Position numbers and translations under genes: made by a program. Shown piece by piece: positions 33,158 to 46,800 of a DNA stretch of 64,000 bases; positions within the stretch are counted from its first letter, which is position 1; each line of letters starts with the position of its first letter. The DNA comes from Glandiceps talaboti (Eukaryota > Hemichordata > Enteropneusta > Spengelidae), in the NCBI RefSeq assembly GCF_964340395.1, contig NC_135549.1:20729342-20793341 (forward strand), given 5' to 3'. Under the pieces are notes generated by a model. It made no database searches. It saw only the letters and a program-made list of their open reading frames with translations, and was not told where the DNA came from.

Positions 33158-36100
33158 TGTACATGTATAATATGTACTCATCAATTGCTGTATATGTAAA
33201 CAACATATATATATCATACCGACTTATGCAAGGTATAAGTATATATTTAAACTGTCAAAGATCTCACTGTAGTTATGTGACGATTAAAAAAACACAATTT
33301 CGCTATCCCTAACGAGATTCCATTTCAACTTTATTTTCAACGAGTTATAAAAAACAAAACCGAACTGTGGCGATATGACATGTTTGAAGTTTTAATTGAG
33401 ACTGACATTCCTTTAGCAGTGACGTATATATAGCACCTTTCGATTGAAATACCATAACTGCAATACCACTCTAAACTAGAAACAGACTAATTGTCGAATC
33501 ATCATTTGCAAAAGGTACAATAGTGTATTAATCACTATGCCAACAGTCATTGAATAATTATTTTATACCTTTTAATTAATAATCAGCAAGTGTCTGTATT
33601 TTTAAGTTATATTACTTTGTAAAGAATGACTAATAAAGCTGCTCTGCTCAGCTAGAACAGAAAGTTATGGCGTATTTAAAAAGATTTATTTGAATGGTGC
33701 ACGTAAAAATTGAAAAATACATGTAAACTAAGATGTGTTTTAAATCACAGCATCTTCCTACAAAGGAACTTTCATTTAGAAGAGATGATGATCGGTCCTA
33801 ATCTGTATAACAACTGTTGAATGCATTAAGTGCGTATGTGTGTGTTTTACCCCTGGGCCAGTAGAAAGATGACCGGGTATGTGCTGCCCAAATGGTCACT
33901 GCTCACATTAAATCCTTAAAATATCTTGGGTAAAGTTTCCTTCTTATAATTTCCTATGCCTAATTGTGGTAAAACAAGCCCGGCAAAGTATATCATAAGC
34001 CACCTTCGAGTACTGTGGTGCCCGTTGGGGGCTAATAAAGATAGCACCACTGGCACTGAAATCCAATATATTGATATTGAAATCCAAGCCGTTATTTTAT
34101 AAAGTACGTATTCATTTTAGAATGTGGATCTGCAAAGTAGTTTTGAAGTTCCAATTGTTTACCAAAACTCACAAATATAATGCATATCAATAATTGCATA
34201 ATAGTTTCATCAACAGCTCTTCACTGTTCGTAAACCCAGAAACAACCAAATTTCAGAACATTACCCATGTAGTTTTGAAGTTTTAGCTTTTTTGACAAGA
34301 AATCCACATTTTAGGCTTTACTTGCATATCAACAATCAGATCATATTGTCTTCAATAATTCTTCAGCTGGACACGTCTATAAACATTTCCATGAACTTTG
34401 AAATGAATCTGCCCAGTGACGTGGGTTTGGAGTTTACATTTTTGACCAAATGACACTTTTTAAAAGTCTAAGTGCTATAGTGTGATCAGGCCATCATCAG
34501 TATTGGCTTGGGCAATCTTCACATTAGAAATCAATCAGCAACATCTCCACTAAACGAGACCCCAAAATAACATCCTCACACACATATTTCAAGCCTTGAC
34601 CCTGTATACTGTGAAAAGTGCACTTTGAAGTGGGAGTGATGATTGGACTTTGACAGAGTGATTACTTAACATAACTGTATGTACATGATGGCCCATTTTC
34701 TGTTGGGTCATGTATCATCTGGACATCCCTAGGAACATCACTGCCAACTATTAAAAGTGGTGCCAATGGTACTGTAGCACAACTACATAAAGCACTGGAA
34801 TTAAGAAACAAGAGGAAAGATCAGATATTGAACAACATGACTGCAGATGACTAATATGGTACAAACATGATACTTAACGTCACACATTTTCAAGAAACAT
34901 AAATAATCATTTATCTATTCACTGGAAAGTACACATCATTTATTTGAATATAGAAATGCAATACAAAATAATGCTCCATAAAAACTGTGATGCAAATGTG
35001 AATGCTACAACTATCAGAGATTTTGCAAGGTGATAAAAAACACACAATAAATTACATGTACATCTTTCAAATAAATTACTCATCAATATATACAGCTGTA
35101 CAGAGCTAATCTTTTGTACACATCTTACTTAGACTGGAATGTCACAAGTCAAAACTACTTTAAAATTAGGAGTCTTGTCTTATATACAAAATGTACAATA
35201 TGAAGCTAAGAATACACATTAGCATTGCTCCTTTCAATCAAAATCAGATAACACCATCTTCATCACACTGCAAAAAAACCTGTCAAATGTAGAAAGTATG
35301 GCCATTTTATTTAGATGTCTGTAAAAACTGATACTTTGTGGATGAGATGTCATATGCATGTATTGATTCATTCAACATATCTATATAGTCCGTTTATGCA
35401 GGAGATAGTTCTCACAAATATGGAAGTAAAGTTCTGATGTTTTATACAACTGTTACCCTACATGCAGTCTGTAAGATAGGTCATGTTGGGGCACCCTAAC
35501 CCATCAATCAGCCTTCTGAAGGTGGAATGATACACTGTATCTCACAGTATACCACTGCCACATATTGATAAACTCACTGCCATGCATTACATTTCCAATG
35601 TGATGATACTGGAAGCACATTTACTCTTAGTAATTATCATGATGGTAACATAAACATCTTTTCTTCTGCAACATCCGTACATTAAATGTCAATGTTAGTC
35701 AAAAATGTGAATTTTTTAATACTTGGCAAACTGTGAATAAGTAAAATAAGAGAAGGAATTATTCAAGTAATACAAAAATACATGCACTGTGCTAGTACTG
35801 GTACTAAATCATTGAAAAAAAAACCCAATCGAACATCAAACTTGACAAAATAATTTGCTTTCTGTGGCTCTACTGGTTTTCACTGCATGGGAGATAATCA
35901 TAATATTGTGTGAAAAATGTTTCCACAGTGTCCCTGGACAAGATCCACTGTGCATGTGATGAGTGTCTCTGAATATGAAATTTTGCTTCATTTTTTCTTC
36001 TTTCATTTGGCAAGAATATTTTCATGTAGTCTAAACTTCAAATCACAACAAATCAACACATGTTCAATTATTCTCAGTTTTAGCAAATTATTGCTGGGGT

Positions 36101-37701
36101 ATACCAACACCAATATTACTGTCAAAATCACTACGACACTTTCTCTCTTTGCCCAATTCAGTGTACATCTTGACGGTGGGGATGCTATGTTAATAAGTTT
36201 AGTTATAAATATTCGATATAAGACATTTTTATAATACTCAAATGGCACACACTGAATTTCAGACTTCAAAAATAAAGTTGCTTTTTCTATTGTATTGCAC
36301 TATGAAATACATACTCCTACTTAGCAGCATAAACACATGCACACATTTGTAAGTATCAAACTTTGTAAAGTAACACACACATCCTAGAATCATACAATAT
36401 ATCACTATCTATATTATACACTCTGTAGTTTGGTCAATTATTTCATCATTATCTCTTTAAACGCTACTACTACAGACATCTCAGTGTGAAGGGAAGAACA
36501 CAGGGGAAACTCTTCAAATTGAGTTGACAAATCATATTTCCTCTAACAATGCAGATACACTTCAACGTCTCACAGTATTCCTATTTCATGCTATGAAACT
36601 ATCAAAAGAAGCTACATGTGTTATGTAAGAGTTTCATTGCCTTTTATGGCACTGCTTTATTTGTAATAATTGTGTATTGTATCTGTGGGCCAATGAATAT
36701 GGAATAAATAGACCTACTTACATTCCAAACCGCATTACTAGCACAGTGGTTCCCAACCACTCTTATGGTTACAACGTAATGTGAAGTATTTCAAATTGGA
36801 AGTTTGAACAGTTTTCACTGTTGTATCTGTCTCATGAAAATATAACCAAACTAAAAATCCTATCTGCAATGTTTCTGACATGTCTTGTAAAATAAGGGGA
36901 ATGAACCTTCTACATTTCAGAGTCCTTGAAAATAAAGTATTCCACAGTATGATAGTTTGACTTGGTTTTAAACTGTGTATGACCTGGATTTTAATAAAAT
37001 ACTGAACTTTCAATGTAAATTTACAAATATTTCATTCATGGAAGGAAACTGAACTTCACAGTAAATTTGAGCCCGTTTGATTATAACCATATGTATAATT
37101 CTAATTTAGATATCTATTATTGCATAGATTTTAGATGTCTATATTCATCTATATATGATAAAACACACTATATACAATATACTCACTCTATACTTATTAT
37201 TCTGGTGGCTATGGCACTGATGTAGATGTAGTACAACAAACCCAAAACTTTACTTTATGCTCAAACATGACTAAATTTAATTTGCACAAATTTTTGCAAA
37301 TATCTACCTTCATGCAAGCATATACCAATTTTTGGTAAATGTAAATACAACCTTTGCAACAGTTGTGTAGATATGCTGCTGATCAGAAAGTTGTTTTGTT
37401 AGCGGTGGTGTACTATTAAAACTGGCTTTGAAAGTGCTGAAAGTCTTCTCCTCACATTATCAAACTGACATGTACGTTGATACAAAAAAGCAGGTGCCTC
37501 AGGTATAGATTCATGTGATAATAAGCTTATACCAGTTTGTTTACGTCTGTGAAAGTTAGTCTATAGTATATGGCAATATGACTAACTTTCACATACAAAC
37601 AATATCACACTGAGAGACAAATATGTCACAAAAGTTGTGATGTATACTGTGTATCACAATCAACCAAATATAGTTATCTAATCAAGGACAAAATGTGACC
37701 C

Positions 37702-37707
37702 TTTATT
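37702..37707 (-). terminator. Candidate poly(A) signal of the FN3 gene
   Basis: AATAAA on the minus strand, 185 bp past the stop codon at 37892. Confidence 0.4.
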
Positions 37708-37891
37708 AAAAACTAATGCCCTTTACTGCTGACTATAAACATCGTCAAATGGATGCAATATTGAAATACATTTGATATAAATCCATGTATTACTGAAAAT
37801 CTGGACGGACCTTGGCTATTATCACTGTATTATGTAACAGTACATTATGTACAAAATCTAACATACATCAACTGTTCTCCCTATCTATCCC

Positions 37892-40800
37892 TCACTGCGA
37901 ATAAGATGACTTTGGTCTGCCAACTTTCATTCTTTTCAATGAAGTGTGTGTAGATGGTTCCATTGCAGAATGAGGGCGTGTATCATCAGTAGGTGATAGT
38001 TTCTTAATTCTGCTATGGTCTTTATGTTTACTAGATAGAGGACGCAGACTTGGTCCAGTCTTGGTGTCTTCTTCAAACCAATTTGATGTCACTTCAGGAG
38101 GTTCAGAGATAGTCACTCTCACTGATCTAGGATTTCCTATAAAATATTTAAAAATCAACAGTGAGATTTTTAAATTCCTGTAAAAATTTAAATATCAACA
38201 GCGACATCTTTCAATTCCTGGGAACATTCAAGAATCATCACCTATTTTTAATGTGTATGTGTGTTTTGCTTCAATAATATCATACTGGGTAAACTACATG
38301 AGAGGTACTTGTTGGAAATAACCAAAATATTCAATGCTTTAAAGAATTCTGAAATATGATGCAATGAAAAGAGTGTTTCATAATTTCCATAAGCCAATGG
38401 TCATCTATGGTTTTTAAAGAGTTCTGTAACAGATGTAGCAATGTAGATGTGTTGCCACTGAGGGTTGAAAGCTGTCCACCCTCATTTTAGTTGCCAATTA
38501 CATTCAATACAAAATGAATAGAATCAGCTGTAACCTAACCACTATGCAAAGCAATGTTACTCTTCACATGTAGCATAAGTGTTTTACAATACTTAACAGG
38601 TCTTTTGCAGCACAGCAAGCATCTGATATTTTGATCTTATAATAATATATCTGTTGTAATTTGTCAGATACTGGTGTACACTACATGCAGTGTAAAGTTG
38701 TTCACCAAACACAAATAGGACTACCAACAACCACAATGAGTTTGCCAGTCCTTGTCACTTCATATATGATGAAATACAATGAGTGCCTTTAAGCATTAAA
38801 TATATCAGATATTACATTATATGTGGATAATGTTAATTTACTAGTGCAGTGAAGTAAAAGCTGTCTGTGATAAAACACTGTGAGTGCCTGCCTTGCATTA
38901 AACACCCAGCAAAGTGATTTTTTGTTTTGTTAATATTGCATTGGCTTCGAACCATTATACCCACTCACTGTGTGACTTAACTTCACCTTGTATCACATGC
39001 AAATCTTATTTTACATGTTGCTGCTGATAAAATATGGAATACATGCAATCAAATGATTATGAATGATATGAATGAAGTTAATGAATGAAATAATGTCAGC
39101 ATGAACTGTCAAATATTAAATCTATGGATGGATATCAAAGATTATTTGAGCTGAGAATGATAAATAAAATGAATATTGAATAATTAAAGTGTTAAGGATT
39201 ATTATGGTATGTGAGACATTCGTATGCTATAATAAATACACAATAATATGAATAAATGAACTTTATATTGTCTGAATTAGAAATTAATAACTTAATGGCA
39301 TGGTACAGGAAGTGAAAGAATACAAATATAGTGGTAGTGGCCTCTAGGATTAAGAAAGACTGAGCATTAATAAAAAAGGAATTATATCATATCAATTATG
39401 TGCAATTGTATTATTCTTTCATCACACATAAATGGTCAATATATACCTTTGACTGTCTATTTGTACACCTAGCATGAACATCATAATATTGGTAAATAGA
39501 GACGCTATTAGCTAGACTGTACTAAAATCTATAGTGATGGTATTTGTGTCAGTTTAATACTTAAATTCCCTACCTGGTATTGGTGTTAGCTTTGGTTCCT
39601 CTGTCTTAGCTTTCACTTGGCACAGTTCACAGTCACCATGACAACGTACATCCATTGCCTCACACAGAATGTGATCGGTAAATGTCTGGAATGATGTATA
39701 GTCACAGGCTGCAAATCTTCCTTGCCATGCAATCAGACCTGTCAAATAAGGAATGGATGTAAATGACATCATAACAATACAATATATACCTTCCTTCCCT
39801 TGCCATGCAATCAGACCTGTCAAATAAGGAATGGATGGTAAATGACATGATAACAATACTGTAACAATGTATACCTTCCTTGTCATGCTATCAGAACTTT
39901 AACATAATGAATGGATGTGAACGACACACATAACAACACAATGTAAATCCATGGCCTCACACACAATGTGATCCATGAATGTCTACAATGAAGAGAAGCT
40001 ATATACTATATATTTTGCAGAAATGGCCAGTTCTGAACCACATGAACTGATTACAGACAAATATGGTTAGTCAACTAGCTTCTAAGTGGTGATGATTCCT
40101 AACAAAATTCAGCATTTCTGAAAGGATGTGCCCTAAAAGATGGCTGTTTTTTCTATCAATCACTGTGTTATATCAAGTATGCAGCTTTTGATACTGAAAA
40201 ACAAAATTTAAATCTAGGTATAATTATTCCATTTATGTTTACATCCTCAATTTATTACAAAGGCTTTGTAGTTTGATGACAACTTTGGTTCTGTGAACAT
40301 AAAACTCACCTTCAGGGTTGATAACAACAAACGTTGGAACTCCTTGAATACCAAATAATTCAGGAACACCAGTGACATTCTTGAGTGAATCACTGCTACT
40401 AGTAAGGTCATCATGTCCTGAAGAAAGAAATTAATCAAGATTTTGACAACTATGAAATGGTCTGAAGTCCATTCTGTGAGAATTGTTGAGATGTAACCTT
40501 TGACCAATACTGAACTTGATTTGTATATTATTTATTATTTCTATGTACAGAATAATTTGTTATATTGTCAATACAAATATGTGTGAGAATCAATGCAAAC
40601 AATCCATGTAACAATGTTTATTCATAAAACAGATATATAGATATATATAGATACATAGTCAGGTGATGACCTACTATATATCTTGCCTTGATATGATAAA
40701 GATTATTGATTCAAAACGTCAGGATTGAATTTATTCATCAGGACTGTTCTGCTCATTACTTTTGCACTCCTAGTGTTAATAAATACATTACACATTTTGA

Positions 40801-43800
40801 ACCAAACTTGATCAATGCATAAGATGAGATAGCATACTGCAGAATGAATGTCATATTATCTTACCAAGTTTTGTTCTACCAGTACGTTTACCACTACTGC
40901 TTGTACTTCTACGACTAGAGGTAGGACCAGGTGTGCTTGAATGACAGGAACAACAATGACGTATACTTCTATCATTACGCCATGCATTCCCTACTATGAC
41001 CTCAGCTAAGGAGTGTCTGTGAGATGATGTAGACTCATAGCTGGCACAACAACAGGTGATAAATGAAATCTACACAGATAGAAAATTTTGAAATATAAGA
41101 CAGTTATAATGGGGTATATTTGAGAAGAGAAGATTAAAAAAATTAAGACTTAAAAGATCCACTTTTTTCTGATTACATTCGAAAGTCAATACTTTTTAAA
41201 AGTACAATAGAAGTATTGACGGATAATATAAACTGATGACACTTGCTACAGCCGATTTCAAAATACCATTTACCGGCTTTGTTTGATCATAGACAACACT
41301 GAAACTAATAATAAGCTACATATGCTACACTTTAAATTAATACAGTTTCTTGCAATATTTTGTCTATTGAAATGAACTGATGTGCCACCATGCAGACATC
41401 AAAACATTGGCACCAGCATGTCTGTGTGAAGTTGTATAATATTTAATAAATGGTTTATTTTATGTAGATAACATGTAGCAACAAATTGTAATCTTTGCCA
41501 TCTTAGAGTAGCATGTACAGTTTCTTATTGATTTCTGTGTGGTTGAATCAAACAGAGCTGCTGAACGGTATTTCAAAATCCGCTGTAAGCATATTAAACT
41601 TCTTAAACTGCACTTGAAGTAACTGTACCAGTCTCAGAATCTCAAGCATATTCTGTTCTAGTCACAGTTTGATTTCCATGTATTTAATATATACATTTCA
41701 AATCTACAAAGTCAAGAAAACTATGTTATCATTTATTTGAACACAGAATTGTATCTTTAAATACTACCTACCCTCTTGCCATGTTCTCTGGAGTATCGGA
41801 CAAAGAAATTCATTGCAATCCTTGATGCAAGACACCTGTCAGAAAAGCAAAACAGAATAGTATAATTTGTATTAGGATAACCTTTAAAATCAATTAAGGA
41901 AAGTAAAATATGTATTAAGGTTGTATGTATGACTGAAATGTAAAGAGTATCAAAGGTAAACAGCAAAAGTGAAATTACTAGAGTACATATTTTCAAGTCG
42001 AGTTTGCCATTATGAAAAATTCTGTAAGCTTCTTTCTTTAATAAAAGTCTGACAGTGTACAATGAGCAATAAGAATTAATGTTATTTTATCACAAGCAGG
42101 AAACGTTACCTTGTCCAAATATTTCATCTAGACTCGATTGACTTCTTCAGTGGACTGAATGAGCAGTAAGTAGTTAACATCATCATGATTTCATACTACA
42201 TTCATTCTAGAAAGGTAACAGCTAGTAACTCAATTTAGTATAGGTTTAGAATGATGAATGTTTTTTTGAGATAAAATTCATCAAAATTATGCAATTTTTT
42301 TTTAATTCGCTGTTGACTATGCAGACTCTTACGTTATGTGAATATACATAAGAACTAACCATTTTGTCCAAAAGAGTATAACAGTTGGTTTTCTGAGTTT
42401 GGTTGGGATGAGTAGATGCCAGGCACCTTCAAAGACATCTAGTACTGTCACAGCTGCTGGAGGTACACGTCTTTTCAACAAACCCATATTGACTGCTGCT
42501 ATGGTATAAGATCCTAAACTATCAGGGTCCATCTCTCTAGCCAGACTGTCAGAGTATGTACAACAACCTTCATTGGGATATCTGTGGACAAACACATCAA
42601 GATTTGTTATTGAGGTACATAAAATATCACATTTGATTTAACTGAATGCAAACAGATGCACAAGACAATCATAGATGTATGATCTTCAAGGAAAAAAAAC
42701 TTTTCTCGTACAAATACATTTGACTTCTAAATTATTCCACAAACGAAATTCCTTCAAAATCTATCCATTTTCCAATAAATTAACCAAAGTTTCTAATTTT
42801 TTATCTGTCTGTCACTATACACCCATCCATTTTTGCATGTAGCTACATATATCTACTTAAAAACAAAACCAATCAATTCACTTAAAAATCAATTAATTAT
42901 ATGTGTACATCTAACTGCCTAATTTATCTATTTATAACCTTACCACTCATCAACAAGTCTACATCAAAACAGTTCAAACACACTCTCAGCTAAACGATTC
43001 TAAAACAAACCTGTTCATATTATTAACTATTTTGATATACATTACATTCTGAAAACGGAGTATCCTCCTGTTCATGATTTCTTTTTGTCTAGAAAATGAG
43101 GAAATATCAATTCTGGTGTCAAAACATGCAAAGTCAAAACTTCTACTATAGAATAAGGTAAGGTGATGTAAAATACTGCGTAGGAGAAACCACACTCACT
43201 GTGCATCCTTGGTATGTACAGAATGAAAACAAAAGAATGCATATGGCAAGAATAGTTCTGAGTAGACTGGTATCATATTAGATGGTTCACTGTTACCCAC
43301 TGGATGGTTGGTTACTGTTACCACACTGACTTTGTGGACTGGTACATAGGCACTCAACTAGAAATAACACAAAACAGAGATAACAATGTTATTGCAAATT
43401 ATCCATGTACCCATTCTGTGGTGACAATTAGTCCCTCTTTTACAGAAAAACCCACAGTTAGGTTATATTTCATGAATTGGGACATTGAATCTGGTTTTCA
43501 CAAAAAAATTGACATGAATGGTGAGATGAATACATTTTAGGTTATTTTGTGAAGATAGCTTGCAATCAATCTGGGATTACACAAGATCATACAAATCATA
43601 AATCAATGCCTTAAAACTTGTATTTTTTCAATGTCGAGGGTTTGGTCAATGATATAAATACATGCTTGCCTAAAACACAAATTTTGCACCACTTTCACTA
43701 TTTAACACACTTTGCATCAACATTATACAACATTATTAAACACGTATTAACACTGAAATTGAGCTGATACAATTTGGAGTTTACTGATATTTATACCTTG

Positions 43801-46800
43801 AGTCTTGTTTGTTGTACATATGCATTGAGTAGATTGCCATGTGGTTTGTCATTGACTAAGATCTGATATCCTGTAACTATGGCATCACCATCATCCTCAG
43901 CTGGTTCCCACTCTATGTCAACCTCAAATGTACCTGATATAAATAGAAATGATAAATATGTAGTCACTGTATCAATACTTTATAATTCTATGTTCACCTA
44001 AAATGAATCTGATGTCTAATGTTAAACATAACTACCTGACCTAGAGAGTATCAATACAGTAAATTCTATGTTTACCTAAAATGGATTTGAAAGGTATAAA
44101 ATATTCAATATTCAACTTGACTGAATCTAAATATAGTATGTAAGATTTATATGGTAACATTACATGTATGAATGGCTATAGCGCACGAATATGTCATCTA
44201 ACACAAAACATGGTGACATTTACTGCATATCATTTGTGGCAAAACATTGCTACTTGGTGGTAAGAATTCCTAACAAGTAAACTTTGATTCGGCATTTATA
44301 CAATATATGAAAGGATCTCTTAGTCTCAGACGCTATAATCAGTACTCACCTGAATATGGCTGTAAATCTTGTAAGCACTGTAAGAGATTGGTCTCTACAT
44401 CAGCTATAGTTGATGTTAATCGGGCAATCTAGAGAAGATATGAATCATAAATGATAAATTTAAATGTAATACTACCATTACACATATCTATACATGTACA
44501 TAGCTATACACAGCCACAAACACACACAAATCACCACACTCTAAGTTCAGTTTTGCTTAATACAATTTGATATCAGTGATGTGCAAAATTTCATGTGCAT
44601 ACAGACAAGCGTAAATGGCAAATATAAAAAAAATGGGGAGCATTCAATAATTAAAGTGGGAATTGTTGTTGAACTGATATCGATATTGTTGACTGCATGT
44701 GAGCTAATTTTAGACGGTAATAATACATTATAACACATAATACATACATTGACATAATGAAACAAAAAGTTATTGACCATAAGGTCTTAGTATTCATACC
44801 TGTACATTGGGTTTGTTTGAAAAGGGACTACTACTTTGGTATCGATCAAGTTGTTGAAGTAATCTGGAAATACAAGGAGATTTAGAATTATCAAATAAAA
44901 TTTAGACAAACTACTGCAACTGTTCACTCATCATTCAATGTTTTCATGTAATTAGTAGAATATCTCGTTTGAGAACTCAAGTTTGGTTTGGGCTGATAAT
45001 GAATTGAATCCATATGGGAAACAGCGCCCTCGGTGTCCAGTGCCATAAAACTTTAACTCTCATAAGGAACCATGCCTTCAGTCTCTAACTTCAATCTCAC
45101 GAAATTCTAACTTGTAACTGAGGAATACCCATAGACAATACTCTGGAATAACACACTTGAAACTAAATGGAAAGATGGAATTCTAAAGTTGAATATATCG
45201 ATCAGAACTGTACCTGTCTCTTTGGTTTATGTAGTCACAAACTTTGGCATCCAACTGAGTTCTTGCTTCAACACCATGTACTTTTAGAGTGATATCTGGT
45301 GGACCAGGTACACTGGCAACTTTACCCATAATTGGTTCTGATTTGACTGATGAATCTAAACCATGTATTTTGATCTCTAAGTAGATATTATAGTCTATGT
45401 TTGGTAGTAGATTGATGAATTCTACCACTCGGATTTCAGGATGTAGTGGTCCTACTTCTTGTCTTTTCACTATGTTCTTGAGACCCTTCCTTCCTTTGCG
45501 TTCCTCGTAACAGTCCCCTTCACAAATACCCTTTAATATAAAGAAAAACATACAGTAATGTCAGAATAATCAGATCTTGTATTCTTGATTCAGGAAAATT
45601 ACTATGTTTCCTACAAATGTATGACTGATGGTCCAAATAATCTGCACAGAGGTTTTTTACAAACTCCTTTCACAGAGTCATGTTTTAACATTCATATTCA
45701 TTGACATCAAATTAACGACCTTGATAAAACATGACACTAGAAATCATTTGATATCAGTCTTTAGTAAGGGAAGTATAGTGGTTGTTTTTAATTGCCATTG
45801 AGTAATTTTCAACGAAGGAAAATTCTTATCTAAAGTTTTTGAGAGCAACCAAGAAAATGAATACAAAGTGTACAGCTTTAATTACACTTGGTTTCCTCTG
45901 ATTTTCAAATGTATGTTGAGTAAAATGAAAATTGTGCTAAAAAAATTGCAATAGATGAAATTTATAAAGTTAAACATGGAATCACAAAGACTAGATTTAT
46001 TTTCATTACCTTGAACTCTGCAATCTTAATGCCACCTGTTGTGTAAAGGTCATTCCAGGCCACCTTGAGTGAGTTGCGTTTGTTTGTAGGTACTCTTCTC
46101 AACACTGGGGGCAGTACACCAGGCCAGATGACCACCAGTGGATTGGACATACTGCTATGTAAATTCTCTTTGTTACAGAGTGCCTGGTAAAAAATATACA
46201 TAAAAGTCTGATTAGAATGGCAAAGTTACTAATTTTGACAAGCCTAATGACACAATTCTAATTCAAATAATGTTTGTGTTTTAAATGTACAGTGCAAAGT
46301 AGCAAACATATCAAATCTAGAATTTATAAATTTCCACAAATGATAGATAAAAGAAACTTTGACATTGAACAAAAAAGTATAACTGTAACTTGGTATGGGA
46401 AACAATGCTTGGGAATGTGGGTGAAGAGGATACTAGTGTCAGGCAGTAATGCACAAGTCTTCCATTGTAAGCACACCTCAAAGTTTCACTTTCAATACCT
46501 CAGAATATCATAAAGTCAGAAATAGTTATACTGGATTTGAGTTGTACAACATACCTGTATTGTAAATTTATATTCTTTACACATCTCTCCTTTAGTAAAA
46601 GTATACGTTGTGACATGTGGGAGTATCTCTATATCATCCATACCATTGATCACTAGTTTATAACCCTTGAGTTGTGTATCTCCATAGGTACGTGGTTCTT
46701 GCCATGCTACTGTGATATGTGTGAATGTACATGACCTGACAACAAACATAGGATGGTTAGTATGCATTTCATGACTTATAAATCTACTCACTCTAAAAAT

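Larger units (their letters stand above)
32944..37891. other. Gene-free convergent region
   Basis: Between the 3' ends of Ubl-RBR C (+) and the FN3 gene (-). AATAAA at 33152 may end Ubl-RBR C. TTTATT at 37702 (AATAAA on the minus strand) may end the FN3 gene 185 bp after its stop. Some of the AT-rich 33.7-37.9 kb may be an extended 3' UTR. I see no coding exon. Confidence 0.5.

Noticed and set aside
42110-42160. Extra exon between FN3-gene exons 24 and 25, with an in-frame TGA read as selenocysteine
   Set aside because: Direct joining of 42360 to 41835 keeps the phase and gives a good thioredoxin-like sequence (KWCLASRIAMNFF). No extra exon or recoding is needed.
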